Below are positions 44,456-53,632 of a stretch of 59,792 bases of DNA, piece by piece (the first letter of the stretch is position 1; the number at the start of each line of letters is the position of its first letter). The DNA is taken from NCBI GenBank assembly GCA_934526015.1, contig CAKSZY010000014.1, positions 1 through 59,792 on the forward strand, given 5' to 3'. A program made the translations under genes and the position numbers. This DNA comes from an uncultured Dokdonella sp. (GTDB lineage Bacteria; Pseudomonadota; Gammaproteobacteria; Xanthomonadales; Rhodanobacteraceae). The notes below the pieces were generated by a model. It made no database searches. It had not been told where the DNA came from and saw nothing but the letters and a program-made list of their open reading frames with translations.

Positions 44456-45808
44456 ATGACCCGAGCCCGTTCCCTCGCCGTGCCTTGCCGTGCCGTCGTG
44501 CACGCCCTGGCGCTCCTGCTTGCGCTGCTGGCCGGCCACGCCGCCGCGCAGGTGGCCGTGGTGCCGCAGAGTTCCGGTCCGGCCACCGGCCTGGCCGATT
44601 CGGCGGCGCTGCGCGCGACCGTGTTCGGCGTTCCGCCCGAGCAGCTCGCCGAAGGACCCGAGCGCGTGCCGGTGCTGGAAATCGAGATGCGCATGCCGTG
44701 GGCGCGCCCGCTGCCGCGCGTGCTGTGGTTCAACGAGCGCTTGCGCGTGTGGTTCTCGCCGCAGCCGGGCGAGGCGCCGCTCGCCGTCGTCATCGCCGGC
44801 ACCGGCGCCGACGGCAACACCGGCAACATGCGCCTGCTGCGTGCCGCCCTGCATGGCGCCGGCTATCACGTGCTGACCCTGCCGTCGCCGACCCATCCCG
44901 GCTTCATCAGTGCGGCCTCGTCGACCGGCGTCGCCGGCGACCTGCGCCAGGACGGCGAGGACCTCTATCGCGCCGTCGTGCGCCTCGTCGCCAAGTTGCC
45001 CGACGCGCCGCGCATCCGCCATGTCGACGTGCTCGGCTACAGCCTCGGCGGGGTCAATGCCGCCACCCTCAAGCTGATCGATGCGCGCGAGGGCAAGCTC
45101 GGCATCCGCCGTGCGCTGATGATCAATCCGCCGGTCAGCCTGTTCCGCTCGATCGGCCGCCTCGACCGCCTGTTCGCCGAAGCGATCGGTCCGGCCGACA
45201 GCGGCGTCGAACGGCTCTACCAGCAACTCTATGCCGAACTCGCCAACCTCTACCGGGTGTCGAGCGCGGTGCAGGTCGACGAGGCCTTCCTCTACGGTGC
45301 CGCGGCCAGCGTGCTGCGCACGGACGCGGAGTTCTCCGCGGCGATCGCGCTGAACTTCCGCCTCGCCCTGGCCAACATGTTCTTCGCCGGCGACCTCTAC
45401 GCGAAGACCGGCGCGGTGGTCGACGCACGGGATCCGCCCGGCCCAGGCGACCGCCTCGAGGCCACCTACGTGACCCTGCGCGGCAAGACCTTCGCCGACT
45501 ATTTCGACCAGGTGTTCGCGCCGTACTACCTCGCCCGCCGTCCCGGCGCGACGCGGGCCTCGCTGGTCGACGACAACCGCCTCGACGTGTTCGGCGACGC
45601 CCTGCGCGACAGTCCGGATTGCTACGTGCAGACCAACCGCGACGACCTCATCCTCGACGCGACCGATCTCGCCTGGCTCGAACGCAGTTTCGCCGGGCGC
45701 ATCGCCGTCTACGATCACGGCGGCCATCTCGGCAACATCGGCAGCCGCGATCAGGTCGCCGACATGCTGGCCATGCTCGAGGGGCGCTGGAACGGAGGTG
45801 GCCGATGA
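44456..45808 (+). CDS. Secreted alpha/beta hydrolase
   Basis: Protein of 450 aa with an N-terminal signal peptide (about 1-30, cleavage near AAAQV). A serine-hydrolase core follows: oxyanion region VVIAGTGADGNTGNMR, nucleophile elbow GYSLGG (about residue 195), and catalytic His in DHGGHLGNIG near the C-terminus. A long helical insertion between them could be a lid. The stop overlaps the mlaA start (ATGA), so both are made together, pointing to the outer membrane or periplasm and perhaps to a lipid substrate. That link is inference. Confidence 0.85.
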   Translation: MTRARSLAVPCRAVVHALALLLALLAGHAAAQVAVVPQSSGPATGLADSAALRATVFGVPPEQLAEGPERVPVLEIEMRMPWARPLPRVLWFNERLRVWFSPQPGEAPLAVVIAGTGADGNTGNMRLLRAALHGAGYHVLTLPSPTHPGFISAASSTGVAGDLRQDGEDLYRAVVRLVAKLPDAPRIRHVDVLGYSLGGVNAATLKLIDAREGKLGIRRALMINPPVSLFRSIGRLDRLFAEAIGPADSGVERLYQQLYAELANLYRVSSAVQVDEAFLYGAAASVLRTDAEFSAAIALNFRLALANMFFAGDLYAKTGAVVDARDPPGPGDRLEATYVTLRGKTFADYFDQVFAPYYLARRPGATRASLVDDNRLDVFGDALRDSPDCYVQTNRDDLILDATDLAWLERSFAGRIAVYDHGGHLGNIGSRDQVADMLAMLEGRWNGGGR

Positions 45809-46701
45809 GGCGCGCAAGCCTGCTCCTGCTGGCCACCGTGCTGCTGGCCGGCTGTGCGACGACCCGCGAGATGCGCGTGCGTCACCTGCCGGACGATCTT
45901 CCGCAGGCGCAGCGTGCCGCGGCGATCGAGCGCGCCGAGCGCCTCGCCGCGCTGCGTGCCGGAGCGGAGAACGGAGCGGCGGCGCCGAGCGATGCGGCGG
46001 GCGTGCCGGTGCCGCCGGTGACGCCGGCCGACGCGCCGTCGATGCGCACCCACGATCCGTTCGAGCGCATCAACCGCTTCACCTACCGGGTCAACGCGCG
46101 GTTCGACGAAGGCGTGTTCCTGCCGGTGGCGAACGGCTACCGGCGCCTGCCGCGACCCGTGCGCTCGGGCGTGCACAACTTTTTCGGCAATCTCGGCGAG
46201 ATCGGCAACACCCTCAACTTCACCCTGCAGGGTCGTCCGGGGCATGGCCTGCGCAGCCTCGGCCGCTTCGCCGTCAACACCACGCTCGGCATCGGCGGCC
46301 TGTTCGACGTGGCGAAGAAGTTCCGCCTGACGCACGCGCCGACCGGATTCGGCACCACCCTGGCGAAATGGGGCATGCGTCCCGGGCCCTACCTCGTGCT
46401 GCCGCTGATCGGCCCGTCGACGCTGCGCGACACGGTCGGCCTCGGCGGCGACTTCGGTCTCGCGTATGCCGCCGACCCCGGCGGCTTCTACCGCACCTCG
46501 CGGAACTCGTGGATGTTCGGCGTGGCCAACTCGGTCGACCTGCGCGCGGCGATCGATTTCCGCTACTACGAAACCGGCTCGGCCTTCGAGTACGACACGA
46601 TCCGTTTCCTCTACATGCGCCAGCGCCTGCTCGAGGACGAGAAACTGCGCGGCGAAGGCGCCGACCTGCCGCGCAGCACCGGCGTGCCGGCCGGCCAGTA
46701 G
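45805..46701 (+). CDS. mlaA: MlaA (VacJ) lipoprotein
   Basis: Outer-membrane lipoprotein of 298 aa that removes misplaced phospholipids from the outer leaflet. The lipobox is LAGC (Cys at about residue 14). A poorly conserved linker precedes the family block: DPFERINRFTYRVNARFDEGVFLPVANGYR, NFFGNLGEIGNTLNFTLQGR, TLGIGGLFDVAKKF, and GPYLVLPLIGPSTLRD. The partners MlaBCDEF are not in the window. The start is coupled by a 4-nt overlap to the upstream hydrolase gene. Confidence 0.95.
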   Translation: MRRASLLLLATVLLAGCATTREMRVRHLPDDLPQAQRAAAIERAERLAALRAGAENGAAAPSDAAGVPVPPVTPADAPSMRTHDPFERINRFTYRVNARFDEGVFLPVANGYRRLPRPVRSGVHNFFGNLGEIGNTLNFTLQGRPGHGLRSLGRFAVNTTLGIGGLFDVAKKFRLTHAPTGFGTTLAKWGMRPGPYLVLPLIGPSTLRDTVGLGGDFGLAYAADPGGFYRTSRNSWMFGVANSVDLRAAIDFRYYETGSAFEYDTIRFLYMRQRLLEDEKLRGEGADLPRSTGVPAGQ

Positions 46702-47004
46702 GCCGAGCACAAGACCGAAAGATCGAAACACGAAGGACACGAAGGAGAACCTTCCGAGTGACCAGCTTCTCCTCCGTGTGCTCCGTGTGCTCCGTGTTTC
46801 AGGCTTTTGTCTCTGACTTCCGTCGAAAGCAGAAAGATTGAAACACGGAGCACACGGAGCACACGGAGAAAAGCGGTTCGATGAATGTGCATTTCCTTCG
46901 TGTTTCGGTGGTGGTTCCGGTTCGGGCGATCGCGAATGGAGGCAAGAGGTGGACAACGATCTCGTGGTGAACGGGATGCATTGGCGGGGAGTCGGCGCGG
47001 CACG
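46702..47004. repeat. Intergenic region with a palindromic repeat element
   Basis: A perfect 29-bp inverted repeat (46772-46800 with 46840-46868) has arms identical to those at 49-77/115-143. Outward of it lie flanking GAAACACGAAGGACACGAAGG (46726-46746) and an inverse CCTTCGTGTTTC (46893-46904), extending the element to about 46716-46915. The loop again carries a CGTCGAAAGCAGAAAG-like sequence. No gene is supported between mlaA and the DUF4105 gene. Confidence 0.85.
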
Positions 47005-48027
47005 ATGCGTCGCCGGTTGCGCATGAGCGTCGTCCTCGCGTCGGCTCTCGTCATCGCCCTTGCGGCGGCGTGGGGGACGCTGGCGATCGGTTACCGCGCC
47101 CCCGGCGGCGGGCTGCTGCGCGGCGTGCTGGCGGGGTCGTGGGCCCTGTTCGCGATCGCCGTCCTCGTCGTGCTCGTGCGCCACCACGCCGCTCCGGCGC
47201 TTGCCGTGTTTGCCGCCGCCTTCGTCCTGCTGCTGCTCTGGTGGCGCGGCATCGAACCGTCGAACCGGCGCATCTGGGCCGACGACGTCGCGCAGACCCT
47301 GCGCGGCCACGTCGATGGCGAGCGCGTGCGCCTCGAGGGCGTGCGCAACTTCCAATGGCACACGCGCGAGGACTACACGCCGCGCTGGGAGTCGCGCGAA
47401 TACGATCTTTCACGGCTGGCGTCGGTCGACATGTTCCTGTCCTCGTGGGGACGGCCGTCGATCGCCCACATGATCCTCTCCTTCGGCTTCGGCGACGGCG
47501 GGCACGTCGCCTTCTCGGTCGAGATCCGCCGCGAGAAGCACGAGGCGTTCTCCGAGATCGCCGGTTTCTTCAAGCAGTTCGAACTCAGCATCATCGCCGC
47601 CGACGAGCGCGACATCGTGCGCGTGCGCAGCAACCTGCGCGGCGAGGAGGTCACCGTGTACCGCCTGCGCCTGGCCGCCCCGCAGCAGCGCGCGCTGTTC
47701 CTCGCCTACGTCGCCGAAGCGAACCGGCTCGCCGCCACCCCGCGCTTCTACAACACCATCACCGCCAACTGCACGACCCTCGTCTACCGCCTGGCGCGGC
47801 CGGTGGTCGGTCGCCTGCCGCTGGATCGCCGCTTGCTGCAGACCGGTTACCTGCCGGCCTACCTCGAAGGTCTCGGCGGCCTGCAGGCGGGGATTCCGCT
47901 CGCCACCCTGGCCGAGCGTGGCCGCATCGGCGCGCGCGCTCGTGCCGCCGATGCCGACGCGGATTTTTCCGCCGCCATCCGCGTTGGCGTGCCGGGTGTC
48001 GCCGCGCCCGCCGCCGCGGATCGCTGA
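47005..48027 (+). CDS. DUF4105 membrane-anchored protein
   Basis: Protein of 340 aa. Three N-terminal hydrophobic segments (about 7-25, 30-50 and 55-73) are followed by a DUF4105 domain (about 80-270) with HTREDYTPRWESREYDLSRL, SSWGRPSIAHMILSFGFGD, EIRREKHEAFS and the NCTTLVYRL block containing a conserved Cys. The domain faces the periplasm by topology. Members may be cysteine-peptidase-like envelope proteins, but the activity is undemonstrated. The ATG at 47005 is used; 47023 is an alternative. Confidence 0.82.
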   Translation: MRRRLRMSVVLASALVIALAAAWGTLAIGYRAPGGGLLRGVLAGSWALFAIAVLVVLVRHHAAPALAVFAAAFVLLLLWWRGIEPSNRRIWADDVAQTLRGHVDGERVRLEGVRNFQWHTREDYTPRWESREYDLSRLASVDMFLSSWGRPSIAHMILSFGFGDGGHVAFSVEIRREKHEAFSEIAGFFKQFELSIIAADERDIVRVRSNLRGEEVTVYRLRLAAPQQRALFLAYVAEANRLAATPRFYNTITANCTTLVYRLARPVVGRLPLDRRLLQTGYLPAYLEGLGGLQAGIPLATLAERGRIGARARAADADADFSAAIRVGVPGVAAPAAADR

Positions 48028-48129
48028 AGGCATCCCATCCCGCGACGCCGCGCGGCCTGCCCGGCGGATGAGCCGATCCGGCGCCTTCCTGCGCATGCCT
48101 CGACATCGACCGACCTGGAGGAAACGCCG

Positions 48130-49326
48130 ATGCCGACGACGACGCAGGCACCTTCACATGCAATCGCAGCGGGCGGTTTGCCGTGGCTGGCCGCCGTGCT
48201 GCTGGCCTGCTGCGGCAGCGCCGCCGCGCAGACCATCGATCCGGGTTTCACGCCGGGCTTCGACGACACCGTGCGGGCGATCGCCGTCGAGGCCGACGGC
48301 CGCATCCTCGTCGGCGGCCAGTTCAACAGCGCCGCGGGCCAGGTGCGGCCGATGCTCGCGCGGCTCACCACGAGCGGCGTGCTCGACGCCAGCCAGCCGG
48401 CCATGCCGAACGACCGCGTGCGCGCCATCGTCGTGCAGGCCGATGGCCGCATCGTCATCGGCGGCGAGTTCGATGAAGTCGGCGGCAGCGCGCAGCCGTT
48501 CGTCGCCCGCCTGCTGGCCAACGGCGCGCCGGATCCCGCCTTCCAGTCGCAGGTCGGCAACTCGGCGCTCGGCGTCACCGACCTCGCCGTGCAGGCGGAC
48601 GGGCGCATCGTCGTCATCGGCGGCTTCAGCACCGTCTCCGGGCAGCCGCGTGACCGCATCGCCCGCCTCGGCGTCAATGGAGCCGTCGATCCCGGCTTCG
48701 TGCCGCCGCCGCTCGGCAGCCCGATCGACGCCCTGATGCTGCAGCCCGACGGCCGCGTGGTCATCGCCGGCCACTTCAGCGATGCCAGCGCCGACTGCGA
48801 GTCGTACTGCGTGCTGCGACTGGCAAGCAATGGCACGGTCGACGGCTCGTTCGCGGTGACGCGGGTGGTCGGTGCGGTGAACCACCTCGTGCGCCAGACC
48901 GACGGCCGGATCCTCGTCGCCGGCAACTTCGGCGGCCTCGATGACCACGACAGCTTCTTCATCGGCCGCCTCAATGCCAACGGCGGTGCCGACACCGGCT
49001 TTTCCAACACGGCCCTGCGCTTCAGCAACATCAGCCGCGTGGTGGCGTTGCCCGACCAGCGCATCATCATCGGCGGCGAAATGCGCTGGGGCACCGGTGG
49101 CGCCAGCGAGGACCGCCTGGCCCGGCTGACCAGCGGCGGCGCACGCGACACCACCTTCAACGAGCCGGTGCTCAACTCGATGATCGTCGCCACCGCCCTG
49201 CAAGCCGACAACCGGCTGCTCGTCGGCGGCATGTTCACCCAGTTCGGCGGGCTGCCGCGCGCACGCCTGGCGCGCATCCTCGTCGCCGACCTGCCGGACA
49301 CCGTGTTCACCCACGGCTTCGAGTGA
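48130..49326 (+). CDS. Secreted delta-60 repeat protein
   Basis: Protein of 398 aa with a signal peptide (about 1-34, cleavage near AAAQT). Roughly six repeats of about 55 residues follow the delta-60 pattern, such as IAVEADGRILVGGQFNSAAG and VVQADGRIVIGGEFDEVGG, predicted to form a beta-propeller. The C-terminus ends PDTVFTHGFE. A short -F-x-x-GFE tail is something I recall at the ends of other secreted proteins in this order, possibly a sorting signal. A TGGAGGAAA ribosome site precedes the ATG. Function is unknown. Confidence 0.85.
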   Translation: MPTTTQAPSHAIAAGGLPWLAAVLLACCGSAAAQTIDPGFTPGFDDTVRAIAVEADGRILVGGQFNSAAGQVRPMLARLTTSGVLDASQPAMPNDRVRAIVVQADGRIVIGGEFDEVGGSAQPFVARLLANGAPDPAFQSQVGNSALGVTDLAVQADGRIVVIGGFSTVSGQPRDRIARLGVNGAVDPGFVPPPLGSPIDALMLQPDGRVVIAGHFSDASADCESYCVLRLASNGTVDGSFAVTRVVGAVNHLVRQTDGRILVAGNFGGLDDHDSFFIGRLNANGGADTGFSNTALRFSNISRVVALPDQRIIIGGEMRWGTGGASEDRLARLTSGGARDTTFNEPVLNSMIVATALQADNRLLVGGMFTQFGGLPRARLARILVADLPDTVFTHGFE

Positions 49327-49389
49327 CGCCGGCGCGGTGAACGGTCGCGGCCGGGTTGGCGCGGCGCGGGCGGGCGTATCCTGCCGGCC

Positions 49390-49842
49390 ATGTACGGGCT
49401 GATCCTGTTCCTGCACCTGCTTGGCGCCTGCGTGTGGACCGGCGGCCATCTGCTGCTGGCGATCGCGATCCTGCCGAAAGCCCTGCGTGCGCGCGATCCG
49501 ACGCGCGTGCTGGCGTTCGAGGCGAGCTACGAACGGCTCGGCATGAGCGCGCTCGCCGTGCAGGTGGCCAGCGGCCTGTGGCTGGCGCACACCCTGCAAC
49601 CCGACCTCGCCGGCTGGCTGCAGCCGGCGGCGCCGCAGGCGAAGCTGATCGTGCTGAAGCTCGGCCTGTTGCTGCTGACCGCGCTGGTCGCGCTCGATGC
49701 CCGCCTGCGCATCCTGCCGCGCCTCGATGCACGCACGCTGCCGCAGATGGCCGTGCGCATCGTCGCGGTGACCGTGCTTTCGGTGCTGTTCGTGCTGGCC
49801 GGTGCCTCGTTCCGCGGCCACCTGCTGTTCGGCCTGGCGTGA
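49390..49842 (+). CDS. CopD-like four-helix membrane protein
   Basis: Inner-membrane protein of 150 aa with four predicted helices. The opening YGLILFLHLLGACVWTGGHL with a His in helix 1, and histidines near helix ends, resemble CopD/YkoC-type proteins of copper resistance. Only the hydrophobic pattern and the WTGGH motif support this, so the function is tentative. No other copper gene is nearby. A repeat hairpin follows the stop. Confidence 0.7.
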   Translation: MYGLILFLHLLGACVWTGGHLLLAIAILPKALRARDPTRVLAFEASYERLGMSALAVQVASGLWLAHTLQPDLAGWLQPAAPQAKLIVLKLGLLLLTALVALDARLRILPRLDARTLPQMAVRIVAVTVLSVLFVLAGASFRGHLLFGLA

Positions 49843-49861
49843 ACGCGGAACGCGGGAAAAC

Positions 49862-49915
49862 GCCCCTCATCCGGTGCTGCCGCACCACCTTCTCCCCGTC
49901 GTGACGGGGAGAAGG
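49862..49915. repeat. Double-hairpin intergenic repeat
   Basis: Two adjacent perfect hairpins: GGTGC/GCACC (49873-49877 with 49882-49886) and CCTTCTCCCCG/CGGGGAGAAGG (49888-49898 with 49905-49915). The leading CCCCTCATCCGG matches a type of repeat common between genes of many proteobacteria. It sits between convergent genes and may act as a two-way terminator. Confidence 0.7.
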
Positions 49916-49967
49916 GAATGCAGGTGTCGTCATGCGCGGGCCGCGCGAGGCGGCCGGCGATTTCCGC

Positions 49968-52900
49968 TCAGTGTGCGTGGCGCAGTCCCGACTTCGGGCA
50001 ATGGCACGGCATGGTCGGGCCGTACTCGAGGCCGAAACTGCGGCCGTCGCGGTGCTGCTGCCAGTAGAACTGCGGCGGCTTGCGGCCGAGGCCGCCGACT
50101 TCGGCCATGTCGGCATCGACGTCGAACACGCGGCCGTTGACCGCCACGTAGCGCGTGTCGATGGTCGCGCGGATGTCCTCGAGCGGATTCGAGTTGAGGA
50201 CGACGAAATCGGCGCGCTTGCCGGGTGTCAGCGAACCGAGCTGCTTCGACAGGCCGATCAGGTCGGCGCCGTCGATGGTCGCCGCGCGCAGCGCCTGCCA
50301 GTTGCTGAAGCCGCCCTGGGTCAGCGACCAGGTCTCCCAGTTCGCCGACAGGCCCTGCAACTGGCCGTGTCCGCCGACGGTGATCTTCACCCCGGCATCG
50401 CGCAGCGCCTTCGCCGCCCTGGCCACCTCGATGTGGTAGTAGTCCCAGTCGGGCGCGGTCTCGCGGCGCAGCGAACGCGCATCGAGGGTCTCGCGCGGGA
50501 AGAAGCGGTTGAGCTTCTTGTCCTCCCAGACGTTGTCGCGCGCATACCACCAGTACTCGCCGCTGAGGCCGCCGTAGCTGACCACCAGGGTCGGCGTGTT
50601 GCGCACGTCGGTTTCCTTCCACAGGTTGATGACGTCGGCGTACAGCGGCGCGACCGGGAGGTTGTGTTCGACGCTGGTGACGCCGTCGAGGACCATGGTC
50701 ATGTTGTGGTGGAAGGTGGAACCGCCTTCCTCGACCACGAGCATGCCGAGTTCGCGCGCGGCCTGGTTGATCTGCTGGCGCTGGTCGCGGCGCGGCTGGT
50801 TGTAGCTCTTCACGCTGAAGGCGCCGTTCGCCTTCATCCGGCGCAGGTGCGCGCGCGCGTCGTCGAGCGAGTTCACCACCGCCTTGAAGTCGCCGTCGGC
50901 GCCGTAGAGGATCGTGCCGGTCGAGAAGATGCGCGGACCGACCATGCGCCCGCTCCGGACCAGTTCGGCCTGCGAGAACACGGTCTCGGTGGTGGCCGAC
51001 GGATCGTGGGTGGTGGTGATGCCGAAGGCGAGGTTGGTGTAGTAGGCCCAGTTCTGCTGCGGCACCACGCCGCCGCTGAAGTGGTTCACGTGCGCATGCA
51101 CGTCGACGTAGCCCGGGACGATGGTCTTGCCGGCGACGTCGATGACGGTCGCGTCGGCCGGGATCGCCACGCTGCCGGCGGTGCCGATCGCCTTGATGGT
51201 GTCGCCGTCGACCACGAGCACGCCATTCTCGATCACTTCCTGTTTCGATTCGGCATCGTCCATGGTGACGAGGCGTGCGCCGGTGAAGGCGAAGCGGCCA
51301 CTCGGGGTGTCGATCTTCGCGCTCAGGCCGACGTCGATGCCGCGGTCGCTGCCGGGCTTCGGCAGTTCCTTCGGTGCGCCCGGCACGAAGGCAAAACTGT
51401 CCTTGAGCGCGCGCGAGTGGTATTCGCGCCCGACCATCCAGTGCAGCGACGCCGAATCGGCCGACCAGTGCAGGTAGGAGCCGACGTCCTTGCTGACCGC
51501 GGTGAGCGGGATCGCCTTGGTGTCCTTCGACAGTTCGATGCTGGCGCCGGTCTGCGGCATCGGCGCGATGTAGGCATTGAACAGCTCGGTGAACGCCACC
51601 CACTTGCCGTCCGGACTGACGCTGACGAAGTCGACGTACTTGAGGTCGAACACGTCGCGCGGTTCGCTGCCGTCGATGGCGATGCTCTGCAGCTTCTTCT
51701 TGAGGCCGCCGCCGGTGAGGAAGAGCACGCGCTTGCCGTCGGCGGAAAATTGCGGATCGGCGCCCGACTTGGCCAGGCGTCGCGATTCGCCGCCGGCGGC
51801 CGGCATGACATGGATGCCCGCCTCGCCGGAGTTGAGGTTGCCGGTCAGCGAAGTGCCGGCGGTCTTCGCGTAGACGATGCGCGAGCCGTCGCGCGAGTAC
51901 TTCGGCGCGTAATAGAAGCCGGGCCTGGTCGTCAGCACGCGGGTTTGCCCGCTGGCAAGGTCACGCTCGACGATCGCGCCCTGTTGCGCATCCGACCAGG
52001 TGGTGTAGAGCAGCTTGCGGCCGTCGGCGCTGAACGAGGGCTGGTACTCGAAGTGCTCCGCGTCGGCGGTGAGGCGCTTCGGCGCGCCGTTCGGCAGCGT
52101 CTTCAGGTACAGGTGGCCGAGCGCATGGAACACCAGCGTGCGTCCGTCCGGACTGGTGGCGACGTCGCGGATCATCTTCGGCTGGAACGTGCCGGACTCG
52201 ATGCTCTGCTCGAAGCGCAGCGGCTGTGCGAGCGACTGTTCCACCTCGGCCTTGAAGGCGATCGCCGCCGGCGTGCCGCTCGCCGCGTCGACGCGCCACA
52301 GCTTGCCCTTGGCCCAGATCACGATGCTCTTCGAATCCGGCGTCCAGGCGTAGTTGGCGTACGGCCCGAAGATCGCCCAGGCCTCCTGCAGGTCGTGCGA
52401 GAGCCCGTCCCACAGCGCCCGCACCTCGCCACTGTCGATGTCCTGCACGTGCAGCACGCTCTTCTCGCGCACGCGCTTGACGAAGGCCAGCGACTTGCCG
52501 TCCGGCGAGGGCTGCGGGCGCACGGCGCCGCCGGCGCTGTCGACGACCGTTTCCGTCTCGCCGGTTTCGCGGTCGAGGCGCTTGATCGCGTAGATGGTGT
52601 CGTGCGGGTTCTTGTTGTACTGGAAGAACGGTCCGGGACTGACGTCCTCGGAGTAGTAGACATGGCGGCCATCGCGGCTCACGGCCGGTTCGCCGAGATC
52701 CTGCTGGTCGTTCTTCTGTTTGGTCAGCTGCAGGCCGGCGCCGCCGCTCTTGTGGTACATCCACAGTTCGCCGGCGCCGAGCGAGCGCTGGCCGGTGAAA
52801 TGCTTGCGGCCGATCAGGTACTGGCCGTCGGGCGTCCACGCCGGGTTGTTGAGCAGGCGGAAGTCTTCCTTGGTCACCGCAGTGGCGTTGCTGCCGTCGA

Positions 52901-53267
52901 GATGCACGCGCCAGAGGTTGTTGCCGCCGCTGCGGTCGCTGGTGAAGGCAAGCTCGCGTCCGTCCGGCGAGAAGCGCGGCTGCACGTCCCAGGCCGGCCC
53001 GCGCGTGACCCGGCGCGCCGTGCCGCCCTCGATCGGCAGCAGGTAGAGGTCGCCGAGCAGGCTGAAGGCGATGCGTTTGCCGTCGGGGCTGACATCGAGA
53101 TCCATCCAGGTGCCTTCCTCGACGCTGAAGCGCACGATCTTCGCCTGCGCGCCGTGGGCGGTCTGCACGTCCCATTTCGGTGCCGCGTCCTTGTCCTTTT
53201 CGGCGGCATGGAGGGCGACCGGCAGCAGCAGGAAGGCGAGTGCGATGGCGAGCGGACGGATCGGCAT
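49968..53267 (-). CDS. Secreted TolB-like beta-propeller/amidohydrolase fusion
   Basis: Protein of 1099 aa with a signal peptide (residues 1-22). Residues about 40-650 hold many PD40/WD40-like repeats (LDVSPDGKRIAFSLLGDLYLLPIEGG and similar), forming one or two propellers as in TolB or DPP-IV-like proteins. Residues about 680-1080 are an amidohydrolase: the metal motif DVHAHVNH (about 720-727), further His in SVEHNLP and GGHGQLQG, and the closing LTPGKRADFVVLN. The substrate is unknown; cyclic imidopeptides or dipeptides are known for similar enzymes. It is monocistronic with its own promoter. Confidence 0.9.
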   Translation of the reverse strand: MPIRPLAIALAFLLLPVALHAAEKDKDAAPKWDVQTAHGAQAKIVRFSVEEGTWMDLDVSPDGKRIAFSLLGDLYLLPIEGGTARRVTRGPAWDVQPRFSPDGRELAFTSDRSGGNNLWRVHLDGSNATAVTKEDFRLLNNPAWTPDGQYLIGRKHFTGQRSLGAGELWMYHKSGGAGLQLTKQKNDQQDLGEPAVSRDGRHVYYSEDVSPGPFFQYNKNPHDTIYAIKRLDRETGETETVVDSAGGAVRPQPSPDGKSLAFVKRVREKSVLHVQDIDSGEVRALWDGLSHDLQEAWAIFGPYANYAWTPDSKSIVIWAKGKLWRVDAASGTPAAIAFKAEVEQSLAQPLRFEQSIESGTFQPKMIRDVATSPDGRTLVFHALGHLYLKTLPNGAPKRLTADAEHFEYQPSFSADGRKLLYTTWSDAQQGAIVERDLASGQTRVLTTRPGFYYAPKYSRDGSRIVYAKTAGTSLTGNLNSGEAGIHVMPAAGGESRRLAKSGADPQFSADGKRVLFLTGGGLKKKLQSIAIDGSEPRDVFDLKYVDFVSVSPDGKWVAFTELFNAYIAPMPQTGASIELSKDTKAIPLTAVSKDVGSYLHWSADSASLHWMVGREYHSRALKDSFAFVPGAPKELPKPGSDRGIDVGLSAKIDTPSGRFAFTGARLVTMDDAESKQEVIENGVLVVDGDTIKAIGTAGSVAIPADATVIDVAGKTIVPGYVDVHAHVNHFSGGVVPQQNWAYYTNLAFGITTTHDPSATTETVFSQAELVRSGRMVGPRIFSTGTILYGADGDFKAVVNSLDDARAHLRRMKANGAFSVKSYNQPRRDQRQQINQAARELGMLVVEEGGSTFHHNMTMVLDGVTSVEHNLPVAPLYADVINLWKETDVRNTPTLVVSYGGLSGEYWWYARDNVWEDKKLNRFFPRETLDARSLRRETAPDWDYYHIEVARAAKALRDAGVKITVGGHGQLQGLSANWETWSLTQGGFSNWQALRAATIDGADLIGLSKQLGSLTPGKRADFVVLNSNPLEDIRATIDTRYVAVNGRVFDVDADMAEVGGLGRKPPQFYWQQHRDGRSFGLEYGPTMPCHCPKSGLRHAH

Positions 53268-53296
53268 GAGCGGACTTCCGGTGGAGGAAAGCGGCC

Positions 53297-53326
53297 ATCC
53301 TAGGGAGGCCCGGAGCGATTCCACAA
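53297..53326 (-). promoter_or_regulatory. Predicted amidohydrolase promoter, TTGTGG-18-TAGGAT
   Basis: On the minus strand TTGTGG (53326-53321) and TAGGAT (53302-53297) have an 18-nt spacer. The 33-nt block aligns gap-free with the promoters at 35661-35690 and 6836-6865. The rest of the 53327-53545 gap is GC-rich and shows no gene. Confidence 0.55.
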
Positions 53327-53545
53327 GGGCGGAAAGGCCCGGTCGGGGCGGCCGGATGCTGGCCGCCGGTCGGTTGCCGCCTACCGGCAGCGGCCGTTCG
53401 TCGGCCGATCCCCGCTTCCGTCGGTGGCGGAGCGCGATTTTTCCGCACCGGTCACGGTTCGCCGGATCCGATTCACGCAGGCTGCCCGCCGCCAACGCCC
53501 GCCACCGCGGCGCCCGGCGATCGCCGCCGCCGTCAGGAGGATGTG

Positions 53546-53632
53546 ATGAGGAAATCCGCTCCCGCACCATCGCCGCACGTCCTGCCGGTCCTGCCGTGCG
53601 GCGCGCGGGCGCATCGGAAGCCGCGCGCATGA
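53546..53632 (+). CDS. Possible 28-aa leader peptide ahead of the acetyltransferase
   Basis: A short frame encodes 28 aa, Pro/Ala/Arg-rich with a single Cys and a basic end (AHRKPRA). It has a perfect AGGAGG (53535-53540) at the ideal distance of 5 nt. Its stop overlaps the ATG of the GNAT gene (ATGA at 53629-53632). The GNAT start itself has only a weak site, so translation could be coupled through this leader. It may have no function beyond that. Confidence 0.45.
   Translation: MRKSAPAPSPHVLPVLPCGARAHRKPRA

Noticed and set aside
46611..47054. Cys-rich peptide frames (CAPCAPC, CSVCSV) from the repeats
   Set aside because: They appear in every copy by translation of the 9-nt unit, in different frames and strands, with no ribosome sites. 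They are probably not genes.
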